Part shown: positions 1 to 8,554 of the stretch, one piece after another
Layout: each line of letters starts with the position of its first letter
How positions within the stretch are numbered: position 1 is the first letter of the stretch
Source of the DNA: a bacterium
Lineage (GTDB): Bacteria; Pseudomonadota; Alphaproteobacteria; Caulobacterales; Hyphomonadaceae
DNA: 14,526 bases
Direction of reading: 5' to 3'
NCBI GenBank assembly: GCA_030824255.1
Contig: JAVBYB010000034.1
Span: forward strand, 1-14,526
Notes under the pieces: generated by a model
What the model was told of the DNA's origin: nothing
Seen by the model: only the letters and a program-made list of their open reading frames with translations
Databases searched by the model: none
Position numbers and translations under genes: made by a program

Positions 1-2473
1 GACCCGTCACATGGACATGCGCCTCGAGCATATCCCTGATCTTGCCGGAGTAGCTGCGATGATCGAGGCTTTCATCCTTGGTGATGGCCTGTTGAGCGAG
101 CCGCAGGAACGTCGCCGCCCATTTCACTTCGGTGGTAAAGTCGAGGATGGCGGGATCGGGTGAAAGGTCAGCGTAGGTGCGCACGAACTGCCGACCGAGA
201 CGCTGCAGCTCGAACCAGTGGTCCTCACGACCACCAGAAACCAACTTCTCCATCGCGTAGGCCGCTGTCTTCTCGTCCATGCCATCCAGACCCAGTAGCT
301 TCTTCTGGCGGGCATAGCTGGCGTGATCCTTACGGAGGTCACGTCGCAGGGTTTCGATATCTCGAAGAGCGTTCTCGACGTCTTCGGCGCGGTATGACGC
401 CAACGCTTCATCGAGATGATGCGTCACACCGATATAGTCCACGATCCGGCCATGCGGCTTCTCGACCACAGACCCATCGGACCGCTTCACCGAACACGTC
501 CGGTTTGTTCGGGCGATGGCTTGTAGCAGGCCGTGTTCGCGCAGCGGCTTGTCGAGATACATGACGTGCTCGATGGGCGCGTCGAAGCCGGTCAATAGCT
601 TGTCGCAGACTATCAGGAAGCTGGGCTCGACGCCGTGGGCCTTGAACTTCTTCTTGGCGTCTTTCTCGGCATCACCGTCGAGATAATGTGCCCGCAGCTC
701 GGTCCGGGCCGCTTCCACGTCGGCGTCTTCCGAGGGCTTGTCATCTTCTTGGCTCTTGGAGAACACGCAGGCGATCATGGCATCGGCAGTTGCCTGAGCA
801 GCGGCTGCATCCGCTCCGCCCTTCACAAGATCGGCCACGATCACTCCGGCCAGCGCTGCGCGGTATAGCACGACCGCCTCACGATCCACGGCGACAATCT
901 GCGCCTTGAAACCATCTGGACGGCAGACCTGCTTGAAGTGCTCCCAAACATCGAGCGCCACCAGCCGGACCCGCTCCGGGTGCTTGGCGATCAGCGCGAG
1001 GCTGACGCCTTTCTTCTTGAGCTTCTCCCGCTTGTCGTCGGGCATATCGAGAAACCAGCGGTCGAACAGGATATCGATCTCGGCTTCGTTGATCGACCAA
1101 TCCGTCTTCCGGCCTTCATAGAGGATCGGCACGGTGGCGCCATCCCGCACAGCGTCGTCGATGCCGTACTTGTCGAGATAGCCCTCACTGGCCTCGCTGA
1201 ACCGCGCATAGGTGTCTTTGTCGTTGCTCTTGATAGGCGTGCCGGTGAACCCGAAGTACCGGGCGTTCGGAAGTGTGGCCTGCAGGAAGGCGCCGAGGTC
1301 CTTCTCCTGCGTGCGGTGACACTCGTCCACCAGCACGATCCAGTCTTCGGAGTTCGGGATCGGCGCCTTCGATCCTTGGAATTTGAAGATGGTGGACAGC
1401 AGTATCTGGCCATTCCCGCCCCGCGCTACCGCCTCACGCAGCTCTGTGACCGAGCTGGCCTGCTTGGGGTTCGGCAGACCACAGGCGACGAAGGTCTTGG
1501 AAATCTGGTCATCCAGATCGATGCGGTCAGTCAGGATCAGGATGTTGGGGTTCTGGAGCGTCGGCGCATCCAGTGTCAGGTGCGTCTTCAGCTTGAGAGC
1601 AAGGAAGACCATGGTCAGGCTCTTGCCCGATCCCTGCGTGTGCCAGATCAGCCCCTTCTTCTTGGCGCCATCCGCCACTCGGTCCACGGCCTTGTTGACC
1701 GCCCTGAACTGCTGGTAGCGGCAGACCTTCTTGATGCGCTTGGCCGTCTCCGGATCGGTTTCGAAGACGATGAAGTGAGCCAACAGGTCCAGCAGACGAG
1801 ATGGCTCCAGCAGGCACCAGAGGTCCTTGCTGAGGTCGTCTGCAAACTCGGCCCGCTGACGCGGCCAAGGGTCCGGCCACGGCGCGTAGAACTGGGACGT
1901 TGACCCCGTTGCACCGTAGAACGTCGCCATTCCATCCGTCACGATGCTGAAGGCGTTGGAATAGAAGAGACGCGGAATGTCCCGCTCATACTGCTTGATC
2001 TGTTCGAAGGCTTCTCCGGAGCGGTCAGTCGCCTTCATCGGCGACTTGGCCTCGATCACCACCAGCGGGATGCCGTTCACGAACACCACGATGTCGGCGA
2101 TACGGGGGCGTTGTGCCTCGACCCGGAACTGGTTGACGACGTGGAAGGTATTTCTGTCAGGCCGCTTGTAGTCGATCAGGGTGATGGGCTTGTCACGGGC
2201 TTCGCCGGAAAGCCGACGGGAATAAGCGCCACGAAGCCGTCTCTGCCATTCCTCGTTGTCGGACAGGGTGGAGAGATCGTTGTAGATCGCCTCGGCATCC
2301 TCGGCACCCAAGCCGTCGTTCAGATGTTGGAGGGCCGATATCAACACCGGCTTCAGAAGAACGCGATTACCCTCCTGCCGCATCGACATGGCGGCCTCGG
2401 GCGACAGGCGCTCGTATTGCATCGACGTCAGAGCATCGAGCGCAGGCTTCTCAGCGAGACCATACTCGCTCAT
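1..2473 (-). CDS. hsdR: Type I restriction enzyme, endonuclease/translocase subunit HsdR (C-terminus cut by window edge)
   Basis: HsdR is the motor and cutting subunit of a type I restriction-modification complex: it translocates DNA with ATP and cuts far from the recognition site. The start is the ATG at 2473, overlapping the hsdS stop by four bases (ATGA). The frame is open for 824 codons to the window edge, so roughly the last 200 residues of a usual ~1000-residue HsdR are missing. Visible motifs in order: an N-terminal PD-(D/E)XK nuclease with D127 and E141-A-K143; Walker A TQGSGKS at about 279-285; a DEAD-type box D383-E-C-H386; TGTP at 410-413; and helicase motif VI QAIARTNR at 651-658. 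All lie in one frame with no interruption. It is the last visible gene of the hsdM-hsdS-hsdR order. Subunit identity is near certain; target sequence is unknown. Confidence 0.97.
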   Translation of the reverse strand, partial: MSEYGLAEKPALDALTSMQYERLSPEAAMSMRQEGNRVLLKPVLISALQHLNDGLGAEDAEAIYNDLSTLSDNEEWQRRLRGAYSRRLSGEARDKPITLIDYKRPDRNTFHVVNQFRVEAQRPRIADIVVFVNGIPLVVIEAKSPMKATDRSGEAFEQIKQYERDIPRLFYSNAFSIVTDGMATFYGATGSTSQFYAPWPDPWPRQRAEFADDLSKDLWCLLEPSRLLDLLAHFIVFETDPETAKRIKKVCRYQQFRAVNKAVDRVADGAKKKGLIWHTQGSGKSLTMVFLALKLKTHLTLDAPTLQNPNILILTDRIDLDDQISKTFVACGLPNPKQASSVTELREAVARGGNGQILLSTIFKFQGSKAPIPNSEDWIVLVDECHRTQEKDLGAFLQATLPNARYFGFTGTPIKSNDKDTYARFSEASEGYLDKYGIDDAVRDGATVPILYEGRKTDWSINEAEIDILFDRWFLDMPDDKREKLKKKGVSLALIAKHPERVRLVALDVWEHFKQVCRPDGFKAQIVAVDREAVVLYRAALAGVIVADLVKGGADAAAAQATADAMIACVFSKSQEDDKPSEDADVEAARTELRAHYLDGDAEKDAKKKFKAHGVEPSFLIVCDKLLTGFDAPIEHVMYLDKPLREHGLLQAIARTNRTCSVKRSDGSVVEKPHGRIVDYIGVTHHLDEALASYRAEDVENALRDIETLRRDLRKDHASYARQKKLLGLDGMDEKTAAYAMEKLVSGGREDHWFELQRLGRQFVRTYADLSPDPAILDFTTEVKWAATFLRLAQQAITKDESLDHRSYSGKIRDMLEAHVHVTG

Positions 2474-3675
2474 GCTGGCACCCTGACGCAACCGGACAGG
2501 AGGTCCCGCAGCAAGCTGGCCTTTGTTCTCCTCAGCTGATCGATGGAAGCGCGTGCACAGGTAACCGCTTCCCAGATCGCGCCACACGTCGCGCCAATTC
2601 GCTTCTGCTCATTCACGGCGGGAACGTTAAATTTCAACTTTCTGAACGTGGTCTGTTTGATGCCCTTCGCCGTCGAACCGGTCGCGTGTTTGTGTACAAG
2701 GGCCTGCGCTGGCGGTGATAGCAGCAGCCATTTCAGGTACGCGCTATCCAGACGTTGTGAGTTCGGTACCAACGTGATTGTACGCTGGCCGAGAGCGGCC
2801 TTGTATCCCGGAAACTCTGCGACGTTGGCAAGGGGAGCCTCCGTCGTAAACATCACGTCGCCTGCCTTCGGAATTCCACGCCGCATCCATGTGTCATAAT
2901 CGGCATGTGCAATGAACTCCCGAGGCTCAGGGTCCAAGTATCCGAAGCGAACATTTTTCGCAGTGATGAGAGGAACCCCGTCAGGGGACTTGGGCGGGGG
3001 AACTCCTCTGTAGTCGATGATCCGCTCCAAGAGCTCATCAATGGGCACTCCTTCATGGTTAGCTGGAACAGCAGGTCCGAAAGCCGAGAGGGAGTACGCA
3101 CGAAGCGCCTTCTTCGCGTGCTCGATCTCCTCCTCGTTAAGGGCGATCACTCGATCAACCGACCGGAGCACTTCTGCAATGCGCTTTTGCTCCTCAATCG
3201 GTGGAATAGGCAGGTCGAGGAGACCAAGATTGGATCGCGAAATACGACTTCTGGTCGTGCCAGAAGCTGCGCCAATGGCCTTTGTTCTAAAGGCGCGATC
3301 CGAAACTGCATAACTCAGAAATTCGCAGTCTACGTCCGGTCCGGGCCGCACAATTGTGACATCAACTACGGTTGCCGCAGGCTGTCGAATTTCCGGGAAA
3401 ATGCAACAGCGCGCGATAGGATCAGCCATCCTCGCGATCAAGAGATCCCCGGGCCGTAACATCGTGCACCGAAGCTCACGTGCCTTTTCGTCCGAAAGGA
3501 AGCGGTTCGATTTGTCGAGAAACCTACCGTCGCCGATGTCCGCCAACTGAATGAGCCGAACCCCTCCGGTCGGGTCCTGATCTTTGCTCTCGACCCAGTC
3601 ACCGTCAGTAAAGCATTCTCCGGCGACCTCTGCCAAAGTCGCTCGCGACCAACCATCAGGAATGTCACTCGACAT
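2470..3675 (-). CDS. hsdS: Type I restriction-modification specificity subunit HsdS
   Basis: HsdS recognises the bipartite DNA target and scaffolds HsdM and HsdR. The 401-residue length is typical. Two target-recognition domains are visible, each followed by a conserved spacer helix. The first half runs to about residue 200 and ends with the motif PIPPIEEQKRIAEVL at about 157-170. The second half starts near GVPIDELLE at about 209 and ends with NVPAVNEQKRIG at about 350-361 and a helix to the C-terminus. The halves are related in layout but clearly different in sequence, so an asymmetric bipartite target is expected. The ATG start lies inside the end of hsdM (11-base overlap) and the TGA overlaps the hsdR ATG, so the three genes are probably translationally coupled. 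The recognition sequence cannot be read from the protein. Confidence 0.96.
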   Translation of the reverse strand: MSSDIPDGWSRATLAEVAGECFTDGDWVESKDQDPTGGVRLIQLADIGDGRFLDKSNRFLSDEKARELRCTMLRPGDLLIARMADPIARCCIFPEIRQPAATVVDVTIVRPGPDVDCEFLSYAVSDRAFRTKAIGAASGTTRSRISRSNLGLLDLPIPPIEEQKRIAEVLRSVDRVIALNEEEIEHAKKALRAYSLSAFGPAVPANHEGVPIDELLERIIDYRGVPPPKSPDGVPLITAKNVRFGYLDPEPREFIAHADYDTWMRRGIPKAGDVMFTTEAPLANVAEFPGYKAALGQRTITLVPNSQRLDSAYLKWLLLSPPAQALVHKHATGSTAKGIKQTTFRKLKFNVPAVNEQKRIGATCGAIWEAVTCARASIDQLRRTKASLLRDLLSGCVRVPA

Positions 3676-5164
3676 ATCCGAGCCGCCTCAAGTGCCCAAA
3701 CATTACGGTCTCTGCGTCGTCTCGCTGCACGATCAGGTCTTGTAGTCTTGTCACTTCTAGGTGCGCATCTACGACCTTCGCATCGACACCGGTTTGAACG
3801 TACCGTGTAATATTCAGATTGAACCCGTTTTGTTCGATCTCATCGACCGATACGACCCGCGCGAACTTCTCTACATCGACGAACGAATGAAATGCTCCGG
3901 CTAACGCATCAACATGTTCATTACTCAGAAAGTTCTGAGCCGTGCCTGATTGAAACGTGGCATCGCCGTTTACGACCAGCACCTTGCCTCGGCGAGGGGC
4001 TGGTCTGTTTTTCCGAATGATCAAAATGGCAGTAGGAATTCCTGCTCCATAGAAGAGGTTTGGCGCAAGCCCAATCACCGCTTCTACAATATCAGCTTTT
4101 AGCATCGTCTCACGAATTCGTCCCTCAGCACCACCACGGAAGAGGACTCCGTGCGGCACCACTACGCCCAGAACTCCATTGTCGCCGAGCGAGGCGACCA
4201 TGTGTTGAACAAACGCAAGATCGCCCTTGGTCTGCGGAGGGCACCCGTACATATCGCGCCCGAAGGGATCGCCGTTGGACCAGACTTCATAGCCCCAGAC
4301 CTTCTCAGAGAACGGGGGGTTGGCCATGACCCGGTCGTAGGCGCCAACGCCCGGCGTGAACTCCTGCGCTTTGGGATCGTAACGCTTCGGGTCAAGGATG
4401 GTGTCACCCTTGGCGATGAACGCATCGTCGATGTTGTGCAGGAAAAGGTTGATCTGGGCGATGGCCCACGTGCCGAGGTTCTTCTCCTGTCCATAGAGAG
4501 CCAGCGAACGCGGGTCTCCGCCCTGCTCCTTGATGTGTTGAACCGCCTCCAGCAGCATGCCGCCTGACCCACACGTCGGGTCGTAAATCGACATCCCCGG
4601 TTTCGGATCGAGACATTCAACGATGAGCTTCACGACCTGACGAGGCGTGTAGAACTCTCCACCCTTCTTCCCCGACCCTTCGGCGAACTGGGCAATGAGA
4701 TACATGTAGGCGTCGCCCAGCATGTCGGGCGGTACGTCGGTGTTCCTCAGGCGATACTTCTCGTAGTGAGCCAGCAACATCTCCAGACGGGCATCCGGGA
4801 ACCGTTCTTGGTTGGCGAAGTCCACATCACCAAACACGCCACGCAGACGCAGGTTCGCATCCTCGATGGCTGAGAAGGCGTTGTTCAGATGTTGACCGAT
4901 CTGGGTCGAGTGCTTCCGGATGGCGGTCCAGTGATGCTGTGGCGGAATATGGAACCGATGCTCGTCCGGGTCCGCAGCCTCTTCCGGGTTCCCGGTCTCC
5001 GCCAGTAGCGCTTCGAACTCCTCATCCCAGACGTCACACAGGCGCCGGTAGAACAGCAGACCGAAGATGTACTGCTTGTAGTCGCCGGCATCGACGGTCC
5101 CCCGCAGGATGTCAGCCGCCTGCCAGAGGTGCCGTTCCAGCTCTGATTGGGATAGTTTCGTCAA
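3665..5164 (-). CDS. hsdM: Type I restriction-modification N6-adenine methyltransferase HsdM
   Basis: HsdM methylates adenine in the target using S-adenosylmethionine and protects host DNA; with HsdS it forms the methylase core. The 499 residues match the family. The N-terminal HsdM domain begins SQSELERHLWQAADILRG. The SAM-binding motif I is DPTCGSGG at residues 195-202, and the catalytic motif IV is NPPF at 282-285, as expected for N6-adenine methylases. The start I chose is a TTG at 5164: the frame has an in-frame stop about 20 bases upstream with no ATG or GTG between, an AGGGG lies eight bases before the TTG, and the translated N-terminus then matches the family. It follows the DUF262 gene by 88 bases and overlaps hsdS by 11 bases. 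Confidence 0.98.
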   Translation of the reverse strand: MTKLSQSELERHLWQAADILRGTVDAGDYKQYIFGLLFYRRLCDVWDEEFEALLAETGNPEEAADPDEHRFHIPPQHHWTAIRKHSTQIGQHLNNAFSAIEDANLRLRGVFGDVDFANQERFPDARLEMLLAHYEKYRLRNTDVPPDMLGDAYMYLIAQFAEGSGKKGGEFYTPRQVVKLIVECLDPKPGMSIYDPTCGSGGMLLEAVQHIKEQGGDPRSLALYGQEKNLGTWAIAQINLFLHNIDDAFIAKGDTILDPKRYDPKAQEFTPGVGAYDRVMANPPFSEKVWGYEVWSNGDPFGRDMYGCPPQTKGDLAFVQHMVASLGDNGVLGVVVPHGVLFRGGAEGRIRETMLKADIVEAVIGLAPNLFYGAGIPTAILIIRKNRPAPRRGKVLVVNGDATFQSGTAQNFLSNEHVDALAGAFHSFVDVEKFARVVSVDEIEQNGFNLNITRYVQTGVDAKVVDAHLEVTRLQDLIVQRDDAETVMFGHLRRLGYVE

Positions 5165-5252
5165 TCTGGCGGCCCCTGTGAATCACCCCTCTTGATTGGC
5201 CGATGCGCCCCACCCGTCAAGGCTGACGACGGTCTCGCACAGGACGCTGGAA

Positions 5253-7211
5253 TCACGCGGCGACCAAGACCTCGGCGTTTACATAGTCCTCGAATGCCTT
5301 GATGGAACGGAAGCAGCGAAGACCGGCCTTGTTCGCCAGCTCAAGAACATCGTCCCGCTCATCCAGCAGGAGCGCCACGGGAGCGGACAGGCCCGCCTGC
5401 AGACCGTCCATCCAGACGAGATCGAAGATGGCCTTCTGCTCGCCGGACTCCGGATCAGCGTAGTCGTAAGCAATCTGGCCAGCACTCAGACCACGCTCCA
5501 CCACCCAAGCGTTGACCTTCAGAAGCTCGGCTTCCTCCTCCTCCGTCACAACGCCACCGATGACGGGGCGCGCAGCTGCGACCTGCTTCGAAGATGCAGC
5601 TGAAGACGCCAGCGGCAGATACGTGGTGTCACCGTGGAGAAGGTCGGTCAGACATTTGTTGGCCTGATCGGCCAGCAGCTTTCGACGTGCAGCAAGGAAG
5701 GCGGGGTAGGCATCCATTGTCCACAGCTTCGGGTCCATGGGTATCCACTGCGACGCCAATGCGCCGGGATGCCGCGCCTCGATCTCCGGGAAGTAGACCT
5801 CGGGACGTTCATCACTGATGCCGAGGTTGGTATCCTTGGTCAGGAAGCAGAAGTTTCCGAGCGCATTCACTTCCCGCCGCTCGTAGCCGTGCTTGTACAA
5901 CTGCGCCTTCGGGAAGATGTGGTGGACTTCGAGCTGGCTCATCTTGCCGAGCATGTTTGCTTTAAGTGGAAGACCTGACCCGAGGTCGCTCGCCTCGCCC
6001 ATGCGCGTCATCATGTAGAGGACGGGATAGAAGCGGGAACCCATGCTCCATCCATCGAAGTGTTCCGGTTGCACGGCCAGATCACCGTGCCAGACACGCA
6101 GCTCACGCATCAGCTTCTCAAGGCCACCGTCAGCGCCTTCAAGCATTTCGAGGTCGCGGTCCAGATAGCTTTCCGTCGATCCCGAATATCGTCCCCACAT
6201 CCCGGCGGAGACAAACCAGAACAGAAGCTTGTCCCGCTCAACCGCGGACATCTTGCTACCCTTCTGGTCGAGATAGCGGACCATTACGGGAATGGCGAAA
6301 CGCCCGAACAGCACCCGAGCGTGGTCCAGACCGAGACGACCTGCAATCATGTTGAGGCATGAATCTATCTGTTTGCCAGCGCGCTTCAGTCCCTCCTTGA
6401 TTTGCTCCGACGTCTGATCGTGGAGGAATGCGAACTTGGCTTCGCCAGTCAGTACGGTGTTCACGGACCGCAGCAGCCAGTCGAGATTGAATTCGTACCC
6501 GGCCTTGTTCCAAGCTTGGATACTGGACTTCATGTGGCCACGCGCTTCAGGCCAGTCGGCGCATATCTTGGCCAGAGCCAGATCGCCCTTGGAGAGCTTC
6601 GTCCCGCCGCTGTTCACCCGGTTGAAGATATCAACCACGATGTCGAGCGTCTTGTCAGCGCCGGTTACCTCCTCGATGTGAAGATCGATCTCAAGGATGG
6701 ACAGTAAGCGCGAGATTCTGGCAGAGTATTTCACCGCCGATACGCCGATGGCCGGATTCTCAGCCAGCTTCTGGATGAAGTCCTCGTGGCCCTTCTGCCC
6801 GGCCTTCATGATCTCGGACACATCCACCCATAGAGGATCGTCCTTCATCGTGACCGGCTGGAAGAACTCGAAGACCTCGGTGCTGAGATGGAACCTGAGG
6901 CCGGTGAAGGCTTGCGCATTACCATCGAAGAATGCGGGCGGCTTCCCACGCGCGACACCATACAGGGAGGTCATCCGCTGCTGCCCATCGAGAAGCAGCT
7001 TCACCACGCCGGGCGCAACGCCGCCATCTCCTCGGTAATTCGCAGACGCAGAGTCGGTCACCCAGACAAGCAGGCCCCCGACGGGGTGACGACGATAGAG
7101 CGAACTGAACAGGCCGCGGACCTGCTCCCGGCTCCAGACGTACCCGCGCTGGAACTCTGGGAGGGCCATATGACCACTGTCGATGTGGTCGAGGATCGTC
7201 GAAATCTTCAT
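5253..7211 (-). CDS. DUF262 plus HNH nuclease protein (GmrSD/SspE-like), with C-terminal extension
   Basis: This 652-residue protein has the layout of DUF262/GmrSD-type defence proteins, several of which (GmrSD, SspE, BrxU) are known to respond to modified DNA. Seen in the sequence: LPEFQRGYVW at about 17-26; LLLDGQQR at 72-79, the nucleotide-handling motif of GmrS-like domains; FNRVNSGGTKLSKGDL at 196-211; and a DUF1524/HNH-like motif VHHIFPK with H430 and H431, followed by N449, N453 and N462. A further ~95 residues (about 555-652) after the HNH part are not recognised. The gene lies 55 bases after a small ORF and 88 bases before hsdM on the same strand, so it is probably in the hsd operon. 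An abortive or modification-sensing nuclease role alongside the type I system is inferred from context. The ATG at 7211 has only a weak ribosome site. Confidence 0.94.
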   Translation of the reverse strand: MKISTILDHIDSGHMALPEFQRGYVWSREQVRGLFSSLYRRHPVGGLLVWVTDSASANYRGDGGVAPGVVKLLLDGQQRMTSLYGVARGKPPAFFDGNAQAFTGLRFHLSTEVFEFFQPVTMKDDPLWVDVSEIMKAGQKGHEDFIQKLAENPAIGVSAVKYSARISRLLSILEIDLHIEEVTGADKTLDIVVDIFNRVNSGGTKLSKGDLALAKICADWPEARGHMKSSIQAWNKAGYEFNLDWLLRSVNTVLTGEAKFAFLHDQTSEQIKEGLKRAGKQIDSCLNMIAGRLGLDHARVLFGRFAIPVMVRYLDQKGSKMSAVERDKLLFWFVSAGMWGRYSGSTESYLDRDLEMLEGADGGLEKLMRELRVWHGDLAVQPEHFDGWSMGSRFYPVLYMMTRMGEASDLGSGLPLKANMLGKMSQLEVHHIFPKAQLYKHGYERREVNALGNFCFLTKDTNLGISDERPEVYFPEIEARHPGALASQWIPMDPKLWTMDAYPAFLAARRKLLADQANKCLTDLLHGDTTYLPLASSAASSKQVAAARPVIGGVVTEEEEAELLKVNAWVVERGLSAGQIAYDYADPESGEQKAIFDLVWMDGLQAGLSAPVALLLDERDDVLELANKAGLRCFRSIKAFEDYVNAEVLVAA

Positions 7212-7266
7212 GAAAGCCAGTTCCCCAACGAGAGAACCTCAACTTCTTCTGCTTCGGCGACCGACG

Positions 7267-7563
7267 TCAACCTCGGCCACTAGAACCGACGCTGGACGCA
7301 TTGGGCCGCGCGGCTTTTGCTCGCCGAATGGCCCCCTTCACACCGAGTGACACTTGGTCAGATGCCATCGCCACGACAAGCTGTTTCACCCGCTTGAATT
7401 TGGGAGTGCTCAAGACCCGGAACTCATCAGCACCAACAACGTCAAACCAGACTCCGGTCAGCGCTCGATACTTTCGCAGTTCGAGGCCACAGTTATCGAG
7501 AACCGTTGCGGCGACCCGCTCGTCCTCATTCAGCGTCATCAATCCAAGTGCGGCACAGGACAT
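7267..7563 (-). CDS. Hypothetical protein, 98 aa, in the defence operon
   Basis: I do not recognise this protein. It is 98 residues, starts MSCAALGLMTLNEDERV and ends in a basic, low-complexity tail rich in Arg, Ala and Ser. The middle (ALTGVWFDVVGADEFRVLS) looks like a short beta-alpha fold, with no obvious catalytic motif, signal peptide or membrane segment. The main evidence that it is real is the start: on the minus strand an AAGAGGAGG ribosome site sits eight bases before the ATG at 7563, one of the best in the window. It lies between a 42-codon ORF upstream and the DUF262 gene downstream, all in the same direction, so co-expression with the R-M operon is likely. A regulatory or accessory part is possible but unsupported. 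Confidence 0.6.
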   Translation of the reverse strand: MSCAALGLMTLNEDERVAATVLDNCGLELRKYRALTGVWFDVVGADEFRVLSTPKFKRVKQLVVAMASDQVSLGVKGAIRRAKAARPNASSVGSSGRG

Positions 7564-7606
7564 CGGGGGAACCTCCTCTTGTTGTTCGAAGAGGAAGTAG
7601 GACAGT

Positions 7607-7735
7607 TTAGTGTTGCGTGATTTTATCCGGGTGCGCGTTCAACAATCTACGCATGCGGAGGAGCATGCTGTCAGGGCTTGCCCACCCTGCTTCGTGTGGA
7701 TGCGTGGCGACGACGATCTTGATGCAGCCCAGCAT
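7607..7735 (-). CDS. Possible small protein, 42 aa, coupled to the upstream ORF
   Basis: This short frame begins at an ATG overlapping the TGA stop of the 84-aa ORF (TGATG at 7733-7737) and ends with TAA at 7607-7609, 43 bases before the next ATG. It encodes about 42 residues starting MLGCIKIVVATHPHEAGW, with a basic C-terminal half (LLRMRRLLNAHPDKITQH). I know no family for it. Support is positional: the stop-start overlap and a consistent direction with its neighbours. It could equally be a chance frame, or a broken C-terminal part of the preceding gene. Confidence 0.35.
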   Translation of the reverse strand: MLGCIKIVVATHPHEAGWASPDSMLLRMRRLLNAHPDKITQH

Positions 7736-7989
7736 CAGCGAACGGATTGTCTCGGCGGCCTATCGCGACTGGCAACGTCGTCCGCTTCTTCAGCCCACCA
7801 AGGAATGAAGTAAACTTCCTCCTCGCCCATCGCGACCTCCGGGGCCTTCGTCGGCGGAGGGGGAGGACCGTCTTCCCGGTGCATGACCAGCCACGGACGA
7901 GCAAGCTTCAACTCCAGATACCAATCGGGATAGGGTGCCTCCACCCCGTCATGCTTCGTATCGCTCGTTTTCTCCACTTGCGTCTCCAT
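7735..7989 (-). CDS. Hypothetical acidic small protein, 84 aa, at head of the defence operon
   Basis: Unrecognised protein of about 84 residues, starting METQVEKTSDTKHDGVE. It is acidic overall, tryptophan-rich in two patches (PDWYLELKLARPW and YFIPWWAEEADD), and has a run of five prolines at 42-46 between them. No signal peptide or membrane helix is seen. The frame is open further upstream to about 8079, but the residues before this Met look non-coding, so I place the start at 7989; no strong ribosome site supports it. It is the first gene of the leftward series and its TGA overlaps the ATG of the 42-aa ORF. Function is unknown; an accessory or DNA-mimic role is only a guess from charge. Confidence 0.5.
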   Translation of the reverse strand: METQVEKTSDTKHDGVEAPYPDWYLELKLARPWLVMHREDGPPPPPTKAPEVAMGEEEVYFIPWWAEEADDVASRDRPPRQSVR

Positions 7990-8091
7990 CGAACAGCCAC
8001 AGCGCTGGCCGGGCGTGCAGCTATTTAGTGCCGAACTCGAAGGGCGCTTTCGTAGATGTGCCTCACGGTGGACGCACATCGGAGTTGGTGG

Positions 8092-8147
8092 ATATCGGCG
8101 GGGTCCACGGGCTTCTCACGCCCGACGCAAGAGCACCCCGCCGATAT
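8092..8147. repeat. Nested inverted repeat (13-bp perfect outer arms, 5-bp inner stem)
   Basis: The left arm atatcggcggggt at 8092-8104 is a perfect reverse complement of accccgccgatat at 8135-8147. Inside the 30-base spacer, cgggc at 8108-8112 pairs with gcccg at 8120-8124 around a 7-base loop. The result is a two-level stem. No T-run follows on either strand, so it is not a standard terminator. It lies about 100 bases upstream of the first leftward gene and could be a regulator site or RNA structure. Confidence 0.85.
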
Positions 8148-8457
8148 TCAAAATCACAATGTCAAACATCGAGAAGCCGTTGGTGACGGCCTGTCACTCA
8201 GCAAGATTGGTATGTGTCCGGCTGAATGTAAGGGGCACGCATCGCGGACGATGCTCGATGCATCCCGCGCCGGGATTCTCGATCTTGCCTGCATGGGCCA
8301 TGGTGTGGATTTGCAGCAACAATCGCTCGGAACGCGTCGTTGTCGGCACGCGATTATCAGACTGTTATCCGGCAGTAATCGTCTTTCAACGGACGATGAT
8401 CACACGAAGAAAACCGCATAGTTGCAGTTCGCGCTTACTGGGCCGTTCTTGATGACG

Positions 8458-8485
8458 CAAGAAGACTACGTCTGTAGCTTTCTTG
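8458..8485 (+). other. Imperfect hairpin in intergenic region
   Basis: The 28 bases fold into a stem of six pairs (caagaa with ttcttg), a G-T pair, one mismatch, four pairs (ctac with gtag) and a gtct tetraloop. The sequence after it is only loosely T-rich (ggtcttggtatt), so a terminator call is weak. It could be part of an untranslated RNA upstream of the nuclease gene. Confidence 0.45.
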
Positions 8486-8554
8486 GTCTTGGTATTATCG
8501 TTGTTGATCATGCTGTGGGTCATTGATCGATGGTCGGCCCGTAATCCGGCTGTA

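Noticed and set aside
938..1903. A 321-codon plus-strand open frame opposite hsdR
   Set aside because: It lies antisense to a gene with all HsdR motifs in frame; long antisense frames are common in GC-rich coding DNA and this one has no recognisable motif.
2905..3459. A 184-codon plus-strand frame opposite hsdS
   Set aside because: It is fully antisense to hsdS with no family-like sequence.
4151..4567. A 138-codon plus-strand frame opposite hsdM
   Set aside because: It is antisense to conserved HsdM motifs and its translation shows no domain.
8015..8452. Plus-strand frames of 145 and 121 codons in the 8.0-8.5 kb gap
   Set aside because: They overlap each other, have compositions rich in Arg, Ser and Cys without motifs, lack ribosome sites, and run through the nested inverted repeat.
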